This document shows positions 1-6,129 of a DNA stretch of 8,479 bases, piece after piece. The stretch spans positions 1 through 8,479 of the forward strand of contig SFHU01000120.1 in the NCBI GenBank assembly GCA_004555535.1, in the 5' to 3' direction. The stretch's first letter is position 1. Every line of letters starts with the position of its first letter. The translations under genes were made by a program, and so were the position numbers. A model generated the notes under the pieces. The model ran no database searches. It saw only the letters and a list, made by a program, of their open reading frames with translations, and had not been told where the DNA came from. This stretch comes from Clostridiales bacterium. Its GTDB lineage: Bacteria > Bacillota > Clostridia > Christensenellales > Aristaeellaceae.

Positions 1-2053
1 TCGCGCTGCGCAGGATGTGCGCCATCTCGTTCATCTCGACCATGAAGGTCGACTGGCCGCTGGCCAGATCATCCGACGCGCCCACACGCGTGAAAATCCT
101 GTCCACGATGCCGATTCTGGCGCTGTCCGCGGGCACGAAGCTGCCCATGTGCGCCATCAGCGTGATCAGCGCGACCTGGCGCATGTAGGTGCTCTTGCCC
201 GCCATGTTCGGGCCGGTGATGATCAGCATCCGGTTGTCCCCGCAGTCCATCAGGGTGCTGTTGGGGACAAAGGGTTCCTCCCCGCTCAGGCCGTCCTCGA
301 CGACCGGATGGCGGCCATTCTGAATGTCAATTACGCCGTCCTCGGTGATCTCGGGCCGGACGTAGTGATGGCGCACGGCGGCGGTTGCCAGGGACAGGAG
401 CGCATCGAGCGTCTTGAGCGCCTCTGCCGTCCGCTGCATGCGTGAAATCTGCCTGGAGAGGAAATCGCGGATCTCGATGAACAGCCCCTGCTCCAGGCGT
501 AGGGACTTCTCCTGCGCGCCCAAGACGGTCTCCTCGATCTCGTGCAGCTCCGGCGTCATATAGCGCTCACAGTTGGCCAGCGTCTGCTTTCTCGTATAGC
601 GATACGGCACCTGATCGTAAAACGACTTGGTGACCTCGATATAGTAGCCAAAGACCTTGTTGTACTGGATCTTGAGATTCTTGATCTTGGTGAGCTCCCG
701 CTCCTTTGCCTCCAGCTCCGCGATCCACTGCTTGCCGTTGGCGGAGGCGGAGCGCAGCTTGTCCAGCTCCGCGTTGTAGCCCTCGCGGATGTAGTGCCCG
801 TCGCTCATCAGCGCCGGCGCGTCGGGATCGATCGCCCGGGTCAGCAGGTCGACGATGTCATCAAGCGGCTCAAGGCCCTCAAGCAGCTCGGCGAGCTGCC
901 CGGCGGGCGAGAGCGAAGCAAGCGCCTCCCGGATGGCCGGGACATGTGAAAGGGAGTCCCGCAGGGCGAGACAGTCCTTCGCGTTGATCGACCGGTAGGA
1001 GATGCGGCTGAGCAGGCGCTCGACGTCGTAGACGGCGGAGAGCTCATCCCGCAGCAGCGCGGCCGTCATATCCGCGCCGGCGAGCGCGGAGACGGCCTCC
1101 AGCCGCCGCTCGATCTCCTCGCGGACGGCGAGCGGCTGCTCGATGAAGCCGCGCAGCATGCGGCCGCCCATCGCCGTGCAGGTGTAATCGAGGATGCCCA
1201 GCAGCGTCCCCTGCTTCTGGCGGGAGCGCATGGTTTCCGTCAGCTCAAGGTTACGCCGCGCGGTATGGTCGAGCATCATGTAGCGCTTGTCGTAATAGCG
1301 GCGCAGGGTCGTGATGTGCTCCAGCGCGTTTTTCTGCGTCTCATCGAGGTAGTGCATCAGCGCGCCGGCGGCGCGAACGCCGAGACGAAGCCCCTCCACG
1401 CCCAGCGCCTCCAGCGACTGCACGCCGAAATGCGCAAACAGCGCGGCCTTGGCCTTGCCGAACTGGAAGCCCGAGCTGTCCCGGACATCGACCGGGAGCG
1501 CCGTGGCGCCCTGAGGCAGCTGTGCGTTGGCGATGATCTCCTTGGGCGAGATGCGCACCAGCTCATCCTGAAGACGGGAAGCGGCCTTGTCGATCTCGTA
1601 GAGGAAGAATTCGCCCGTGGAGACATCGGCAAAGGCGAGGCCCGCCTTGCTGCCCTCCAGACAGACAGAGAGCAGATAGCTGTTTCTCCGCTCGTCGAGC
1701 ATGGACTGCTCGATCACCGTGCCCGGCGTCACGATGCGGATGACGTCGCGCTTGACCAGGCCCTTGGCCGTGGCGGGATCCTCCATCTGCTCGCAGATGG
1801 CGACCTTGTAGCCCTTCTCGATCAGCCGGTTGATGTAGGTTTCTGCGCTGTGGAACGGCACGCCGCACATCGGCGCGCGCTCCTCCATGCCGCAGCTCTT
1901 CCCCGTCAGCGTCAGCTCCAGCTCCCGGGAGACCAGCTTAGCGTCGTCGAAGAACATCTCATAAAAATCGCCCAGCCGGAAAAAGAGGATCATCCCCGGA
2001 TACTTTTCCTTCATCTCCAGGTATTGACGCATCATGGGGGTCATATTCGCCAT
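1..2053 (-). CDS. mutS: DNA mismatch repair protein MutS (3' end cut by window)
   Basis: MutS binds mismatched or unpaired bases in newly replicated DNA and uses ATP to start repair in the cytoplasm, usually with MutL. About 684 residues are visible. The N-terminal domain has the mismatch-reading motif GDFYEMF, with the Phe-x-Glu pair at F30/E32. The connector, lever and clamp regions follow without a frame break. The ATPase Walker A GPNMAGKST is at residues 614-622, and GASDDLASGQSTFMVEM lies further on. Walker B (DEIGRGTST in the family), the helix-turn-helix and the C-terminal tail fall beyond position 1; the family is usually about 850-880 residues. The ATG at 2053 is preceded by GGAGG (2061-2065) with 7 nt spacing, and the N-terminus aligns naturally with the family. 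It is the last visible gene of the putative operon, 61 bp after the YlbF-family gene. The neighbourhood matches Bacillus ymcB-ymcA-cotE-mutS, minus cotE. Identity is very secure. Confidence 0.97.
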   Translation of the reverse strand, partial: MANMTPMMRQYLEMKEKYPGMILFFRLGDFYEMFFDDAKLVSRELELTLTGKSCGMEERAPMCGVPFHSAETYINRLIEKGYKVAICEQMEDPATAKGLVKRDVIRIVTPGTVIEQSMLDERRNSYLLSVCLEGSKAGLAFADVSTGEFFLYEIDKAASRLQDELVRISPKEIIANAQLPQGATALPVDVRDSSGFQFGKAKAALFAHFGVQSLEALGVEGLRLGVRAAGALMHYLDETQKNALEHITTLRRYYDKRYMMLDHTARRNLELTETMRSRQKQGTLLGILDYTCTAMGGRMLRGFIEQPLAVREEIERRLEAVSALAGADMTAALLRDELSAVYDVERLLSRISYRSINAKDCLALRDSLSHVPAIREALASLSPAGQLAELLEGLEPLDDIVDLLTRAIDPDAPALMSDGHYIREGYNAELDKLRSASANGKQWIAELEAKERELTKIKNLKIQYNKVFGYYIEVTKSFYDQVPYRYTRKQTLANCERYMTPELHEIEETVLGAQEKSLRLEQGLFIEIRDFLSRQISRMQRTAEALKTLDALLSLATAAVRHHYVRPEITEDGVIDIQNGRHPVVEDGLSGEEPFVPNSTLMDCGDNRMLIITGPNMAGKSTYMRQVALITLMAHMGSFVPADSARIGIVDRIFTRVGASDDLASGQSTFMVEMNEMAHILRSA

Positions 2054-2097
2054 GTTTCAGCCTCCGTACAGCCGTAAATGATGGGTTTCCTTCCTAG

Positions 2098-2110
2098 TCC
2101 GGCAGCCGGA
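2098..2110 (-). repeat. Short inverted repeat after the YlbF-family stop codon
   Basis: TCCGG-CTG-CCGGA forms a perfect 5-bp stem with a 3-nt loop, starting 4 nt after the stop codon of the YlbF-family gene. It is followed on the transcribed strand by purine-rich sequence, not by a T-run, so it is not a canonical terminator. It could slow 3' decay or have no role. Confidence 0.3.
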
Positions 2111-2114
2111 TGGC

Positions 2115-2510
2115 TCAGTGGCAGCCGCCGCAGGAGGCGCAGTTGCCGGAGCAGCCGCCGCCCTGCGCGACCTCGCCGGTGACGATGAACTCGAGGATCT
2201 GGTTGACGGAATTCATCAGCTCGGAAAATTTCTGCCGGGACGCGGTCATCGCGTCGATGGCGGGCATGGCGTTCATCGCCCGCTGCACCTCATCCATCTC
2301 GCTGCCGTAGCGCGCGATGAGCTCCGGATCCGGCTCCTCCTGGCGCATCACGTCGTTGAGCGCCTCCTTGAGCTCGAGATAGCGGCCCATCGCCTCGGCG
2401 ACCGCCGGATCGGTCATGGCCGCCTTTTCGGTGATCTGCATGTTCTTGTATTCGTCAGAAGCGACAATCGCTTCGCCCAGCGCGCGGGCGCAATCGGTAA
2501 CCTGGCTCAT
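2115..2510 (-). CDS. YlbF/YmcA-family (RicA-like) protein with C-terminal cysteine cluster
   Basis: This is a 131-residue, mostly helical protein of the YlbF/YmcA (DUF964) type. In Bacillus subtilis, YmcA (RicA), YlbF (RicF) and YaaT (RicT) form a complex that binds iron-sulfur clusters and affects RNase Y-dependent mRNA processing, competence and biofilm formation. Residues 1-110 are charged and helix-prone (YKNMQITEKAAM, RYLELKEALNDVM, FSELMNSVNQILEFI). The tail is GGGCSGNCASCGGCH, with Cys at 120, 124, 127 and 130 and a final His131: CX3CX2CX2CH. An upstream in-frame ATG at 2534 would give 139 residues. I prefer the ATG at 2510 because AGGAGG (2519-2524) sits 8 nt before it and would lie inside the longer version. 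The position between miaB and mutS matches B. subtilis ymcA, so RicA is the likeliest relative. Orthology is inferred from synteny; the exact paralogue and the metal bound are unknown. Confidence 0.83.
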   Translation of the reverse strand: MSQVTDCARALGEAIVASDEYKNMQITEKAAMTDPAVAEAMGRYLELKEALNDVMRQEEPDPELIARYGSEMDEVQRAMNAMPAIDAMTASRQKFSELMNSVNQILEFIVTGEVAQGGGCSGNCASCGGCH

Positions 2511-2518
2511 GGAAAATA

Positions 2519-2524
2519 CCTCCT
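2519..2524 (-). promoter_or_regulatory. Ribosome binding site AGGAGG choosing the YlbF-family start
   Basis: A full AGGAGG with 8 nt (TATTTTCC) before the ATG at 2510. It rules against the longer reading from the ATG at 2534, which has no such site. The surrounding 47-bp gap is AT-rich compared with its neighbours. It contains TTGACA by chance, but there is no -10 box at a suitable distance. Confidence 0.8.
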
Positions 2525-2557
2525 GTTTTGTCAAAATTCGCTTGGTTGTGTGTCCTG

Positions 2558-3976
2558 TCAGCTCTCCATCCCGATCAGCTCGCCGCGCAGCGTGCTCTCG
2601 CCGCTGGAGGTGATACGCACGCGGACGATTTGGCCGATCAGATCCCTCGTTCCGGGGAAATTGACGGTGATGTTGTATTCGTTCTTGCCGGCCATCTGGT
2701 GCTCATCCCGCTTGGAGGCCTCCTCGACGAGGACGCTGTGGATCTGACCGATGTAGCCGACGTATCGCCTGTGGGTAATCTCCTTCTGAATCGCAATCAG
2801 CTTCTGGATGCGCCGGGAGGAGACCTCCTCGGGAATCTGGTCGGGCATGTCCGCCGCACGCGTACCCACGCGCGGCGAGTAGATAAACGTGAACGCGCTG
2901 TCGTAGCCAACGCGTTCCACAAGGGAGCAGGTTTCCTCGAAGTCCTCCTCCGTCTCGCCCGGATAGCCGACGATCAGGTCTGTCGTCAGGCTGATATCGG
3001 GCACCTTCGCGCGCAGCGCGCTGACGCGCTCCAGATATGCCTCACGCGTATAGCGGCGGTTCATCGACTGCAGAATGCGGTTGCTGCCGTGCTGCACGGG
3101 CAGGTGCAGCGCATGACAGATATGCTTCCCGTTTGCCATGACCTCGATGAGCTCATCGGAAAGGTCCTTGGGATGGGAGGTCATGAAGCGGATGCGCTCG
3201 ATGCCCACGTCGTCAAGCGCCGCGAGGAGCTGCGCAAAGCTGAGCTCCCCCTCGACGTCCAGGCCGTAGGAGTTGACGTTCTGCCCCAGCAGCATGATCT
3301 CCTTGACGCCCTCCGCCTTGAGCTGGCGGGCCTCTTCAAGGATGCGCGCGGATGAGCGCGAGCGCTCCCGGCCCCGCACATAGGGCACGATGCAGTAGGA
3401 GCAGAAGTTATTGCAGCCGTACATGATCGTGATGTAGGCATGATCCGGGCTGCTGCGGCGGACGGGAAGCTCCTCGGGAATGCTCCCCGCGTCGTCCTGC
3501 AGCACCTCGACGACGCGCCGGCGCGTTTTGACCGCCTGAAGCATCAGCTGCGGGAAGCGGTAGAGGTTGTGGGTGCCAAAGGCGAGATCCACAAACGGAT
3601 ACTGTCTGAGGATCTGCTCGCCCATGCCCGGCTGCTGCATCATGCAGCCGCAGACGGCGACCATCATCTCCGGCCGCGTCTTCTTGAGCTCCTTGAGCCA
3701 GACGACGTTGCCCAGCGCGCGCCGCTGCGCGTTGTCGCGCACACAGCAGGTGTTGAAAATGACAAAATCCGCTTGCTCGCGGCCCAATGCGGGCTTCATG
3801 CCCATCTCGAAAAGCATGCCCTCGAGCGTCTCGCTGTCATGCGCGTTCATCTGGCAGCCGTAGGTCACGACGCAATAGGTTTGGGGCCTGCCCTCAAGGA
3901 AGGCAAATTCGCGCATCCAGGCGCGCTGGCGCGCAATCTCCTCGGCCGGCAGTTCAATCGCTTCGGTTCTTTTCAT
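2558..3976 (-). CDS. miaB: tRNA-2-methylthio-N6-dimethylallyladenosine synthase MiaB
   Basis: MiaB is a radical SAM methylthiotransferase. It converts i6A37 to ms2i6A37 in tRNAs that read UNN codons, using one [4Fe-4S] cluster to cleave S-adenosylmethionine and a second as sulfur donor. At 472 residues it has normal length. The N-terminal UPF0004 domain has the three auxiliary-cluster cysteines C41 (YGCQMN), C77 (NTCCVRD) and C111 (CGCMMQQ). The radical SAM triad is C188/C192/C195 in YGCNNFCSYCIVPYVRGRE, and a C-terminal TRAM-like RNA-binding region covers roughly residues 400-470. YGCNNFCSYCIVPYVRGRE is typical of MiaB, which argues against the related MtaB and RimO. A GAGGAA site at 3985-3990 lies about 8 nt before the ATG, inside the 18-bp gap after the RNase G stop codon, so the two genes are very probably cotranscribed. 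The YlbF-family gene follows after 47 bp. Confidence 0.97.
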   Translation of the reverse strand: MKRTEAIELPAEEIARQRAWMREFAFLEGRPQTYCVVTYGCQMNAHDSETLEGMLFEMGMKPALGREQADFVIFNTCCVRDNAQRRALGNVVWLKELKKTRPEMMVAVCGCMMQQPGMGEQILRQYPFVDLAFGTHNLYRFPQLMLQAVKTRRRVVEVLQDDAGSIPEELPVRRSSPDHAYITIMYGCNNFCSYCIVPYVRGRERSRSSARILEEARQLKAEGVKEIMLLGQNVNSYGLDVEGELSFAQLLAALDDVGIERIRFMTSHPKDLSDELIEVMANGKHICHALHLPVQHGSNRILQSMNRRYTREAYLERVSALRAKVPDISLTTDLIVGYPGETEEDFEETCSLVERVGYDSAFTFIYSPRVGTRAADMPDQIPEEVSSRRIQKLIAIQKEITHRRYVGYIGQIHSVLVEEASKRDEHQMAGKNEYNITVNFPGTRDLIGQIVRVRITSSGESTLRGELIGMES

Positions 3977-3994
3977 GGACTTCGTTCCTCTTCG

Positions 3995-5443
3995 TTATTC
4001 AGTCTCGGTGTGAGGCAGCGGCTTTGCGCCGTCAGGCACAGCGCCCGCTCCCAGCTGTTCAATGTCCCATCGGTCAGGGCGCCGTCCGCCCGCACCAAGC
4101 GCATATACGTCGGCCTCAAGCGGATTGGCGCACACGACAAGGGCGGCGGCCGTCTGCGGTGCGCAGCGCACCAGAAAGGGGCCGCTCTGCCCGGAAAGCG
4201 CCATCCGGCGAACCTGACGCAGCGCAGCTTGCGCCGCCGTCTCGGCGGAGAGCATCTCGCCGGCACCAGCACAGGCCGTGCAGGAGGTGCAAAGCTGCCT
4301 GTGCAGCGAATCGCCCTTGCGCTTGCGCGTCATTTCCAGCAGGCCCAGCTTCGTGATGCCCAGCACCTTGACGGGCATGCTGTCGCAGGAAACCGCGTGA
4401 CGGAAGGCCTGCAGCACGGCTTCCCGGTTTGGTTCCGGCTTCATGTCGATCAGGTCGACGACGATCATCCCGCCAAGGTTCCGCAGCCGGATCTGGCGCG
4501 CGACCTCTTGCGCTGCCTCAAGGTTGACGCGCAGCGCCGTCTCCTCGATGTCCCTGCCCAGCGTCATCTTTCCGGAATTGACGTCGATGACCGTCATCGC
4601 CTCGCAGATGTCGATCACCAGATAACCGCCGCCGGGCAGCCAAACGCGCCTGCGCAGCGCCCTGTCGATCGCTTCCTCCAGGGAAAAGGCATCAAAGAGC
4701 AGCGTCTCCCGCTCCTCAAACCATTCGATGCGGATGTTCCCGTCGAGCAGGCCCTGCGCCTGCTGGTCCTTGAGCCGCATGGCGTGAGCAAGGCTCGTCG
4801 TCAGGATTCGGTCGACCGGCTTGCCCGCCCAATCCCGGATGAGGCGATCCTCAAGAGGCAGCGAGGCCCAGAGCATGCCTGGCTTTGCCATGCCTGCCGC
4901 CCGCCTCTTGATCTCCTGCCAGGTCTCGTGAAGCGCTCTGGCCTCCTGCTCAAGGCGTTCAACCGTCACATCCTGCGACGCCGTGCGGACGATCAGCCCG
5001 CAATCCGGCGGGCATACGGACTGCGCCGCCTCGGCAAGCGCCTGTCTGTCCGCCTCGTTTTTGATCTTTTTGGAGACATGGATGCCCGGCTTGCCGGGGA
5101 CGAGGACGAGCGTCTGCCCGGCGAGGTTGATCCGGGTGGTCACGCGCAGGCCCTTGGTGTCGGTCGCCTGCCTGGCTGCGCCCTGGACGATCAGCATATC
5201 GCCGCATCGGAGCGGCTGGGTTCCTGCCTCGTCGAGCGGCAGAAAGGCATTGAGCGGGAGACCGATGTCCACAAATGCCGCGCAGACCGACGGTCTGATC
5301 TGCATCACACGCCCATAAAACAGACTTTCGGTCAGGTTTTCACGCTTTGTCCGCTCCAGATGGAGCTCGCAGAGGCGGCCATCCTCCACGACCGCCGCCC
5401 GCGTCCAGCCGCTCTGACAGTCAAACAGCAGATTTCTTTCCAT
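3995..5443 (-). CDS. rng: Ribonuclease G/E family endoribonuclease
   Basis: An endoribonuclease that cuts single-stranded AU-rich RNA and prefers a 5' monophosphate end. It acts in rRNA maturation and mRNA turnover. Its 482 residues match RNase G and the catalytic half of RNase E; there is no long scaffold tail. An S1-like RNA-binding region covers roughly residues 38-115 (YGRV, AAFVDIG). The 5'-sensor pair is R153-T154 in GLIVRTA. Catalytic aspartates D287 (VIDVNSGK) and D330 (GGMIVVDLIDM) are 43 residues apart, the same spacing as D303 and D346 of E. coli RNase E. The zinc-link CxxCxGxG uses C388 and C391, with an extra Cys at 385. The ATG at 5443 gives the expected family N-terminus, but no Shine-Dalgarno sequence precedes it. 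It lies 5 bp after the DUF2344 stop codon, so translation probably depends on re-initiation. B. subtilis lacks this enzyme, whereas many Clostridia have it. Confidence 0.95.
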   Translation of the reverse strand: MERNLLFDCQSGWTRAAVVEDGRLCELHLERTKRENLTESLFYGRVMQIRPSVCAAFVDIGLPLNAFLPLDEAGTQPLRCGDMLIVQGAARQATDTKGLRVTTRINLAGQTLVLVPGKPGIHVSKKIKNEADRQALAEAAQSVCPPDCGLIVRTASQDVTVERLEQEARALHETWQEIKRRAAGMAKPGMLWASLPLEDRLIRDWAGKPVDRILTTSLAHAMRLKDQQAQGLLDGNIRIEWFEERETLLFDAFSLEEAIDRALRRRVWLPGGGYLVIDICEAMTVIDVNSGKMTLGRDIEETALRVNLEAAQEVARQIRLRNLGGMIVVDLIDMKPEPNREAVLQAFRHAVSCDSMPVKVLGITKLGLLEMTRKRKGDSLHRQLCTSCTACAGAGEMLSAETAAQAALRQVRRMALSGQSGPFLVRCAPQTAAALVVCANPLEADVYALGAGGRRPDRWDIEQLGAGAVPDGAKPLPHTETE

Positions 5444-5448
5444 AGGAA

Positions 5449-6129
5449 TTACAGATCGATCAGCGGCGTCAGGACGCCGTCCTTTTCGCCCAGCAGACAG
5501 GTTCTGCGGATCTCCGCGCGTGGCAGCGGCGCGTTCGCATACGCCGCCAGCGAGGCAAGCAGCAGATCGGGCTTGAGCGTCGCCGTCTCCACGAAGGAAA
5601 CACGCGCCTGCAGCACAGCCTCTCCGCTGCCGCTATGCTCTGCGGTGAGCGCATGCAGCATGGGCCGGATGTTGACCAGCGCCTCGCCGCGCTTGCTCTT
5701 GCGCATCGCCATGATCTCCGTTTCCGCGAGGAAGGCGGGAATCGCGGAGACGATCGCCTCCGTTCCCTCTCCGATCAGGCGGATGCGGTATTCCGCCTGC
5801 CGCAGCGCGGCCATGACCTTCGGAAAGCCGTCCTCCACCAGACGAACGCGCGTCACAGGCAGCGACGGCGGCAGAACACGGTTCATCGCCTCAAAACACT
5901 CCTGCTCTGTGGCCTCGCCGGACAGCGACACATCCAGCAGCTCCGCGTCCCCCGGGATGCCGGTGGATAGCGCGGAGGCGAAGGACATCACGATGTGTGG
6001 ATTGAAGCCGCTCGAGTATTTGATCGGCAGGCCGCTGCGCCGCAGGGCGCGCTGCATGGTTCTCTGCAGATCGAGCAGACCGAGATGGCGGACGATGTCG
6101 TCCTTGCGGAATTCAACGAGCATTCTCAT
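5449..6129 (-). CDS. TIGR03936/DUF2344 family radical SAM-linked protein
   Basis: A 226-residue soluble protein of the family named for its constant link to a radical SAM protein; in some genomes the two are fused. Its function is unknown. Visible family features are the N-terminal RHLGLLDLQRTMQRALRRSG (residues 14-33), YSSGFNPH (38-45) and SFASALSTGIPG just after it. The C-terminal third contains a conserved-looking NIRPML and an arginine-rich segment. No cysteine cluster, signal peptide or membrane segment is visible. The ATG at 6129 overlaps the TGA of the radical SAM gene as ATGA, a sign of translational coupling. A second in-frame ATG two codons later (6123) has GAAGG at a better distance and could be the true start. 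RNase G follows after 5 bp. Family assignment is firm; any statement about its substrate would be speculation. Confidence 0.92.
   Translation of the reverse strand: MRMLVEFRKDDIVRHLGLLDLQRTMQRALRRSGLPIKYSSGFNPHIVMSFASALSTGIPGDAELLDVSLSGEATEQECFEAMNRVLPPSLPVTRVRLVEDGFPKVMAALRQAEYRIRLIGEGTEAIVSAIPAFLAETEIMAMRKSKRGEALVNIRPMLHALTAEHSGSGEAVLQARVSFVETATLKPDLLLASLAAYANAPLPRAEIRRTCLLGEKDGVLTPLIDL
5464..5479 (-). repeat. Small hairpin just upstream of the RNase G start
   Basis: CGGCGT-CCTG-ACGCCG, read on the transcribed strand, is a perfect 6-bp GC-rich stem with a 4-nt loop. It lies in the last codons of the DUF2344 gene and ends about 20 nt before the RNase G ATG. It occupies the place where a leader structure could affect RNase G translation. 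It also lies in coding sequence and may be chance in GC-rich DNA. Confidence 0.25.

Noticed and set aside
1265..2077. A 270-codon plus-strand frame opposite mutS
   Set aside because: It is in antisense register with the mutS coding frame, which is unmistakable here; the plus-strand product has no family features.
2511..2534. ATG at 2534 as start of the YlbF-family gene
   Set aside because: It would place the AGGAGG ribosome site inside the coding sequence. The ATG at 2510 has ideal spacing to that site.
2511..2557. A promoter between miaB and the YlbF-family gene, based on TTGACA in the gap
   Set aside because: No -10-like sequence occurs 16-18 bp downstream; the position falls on the ribosome site and start codon region.
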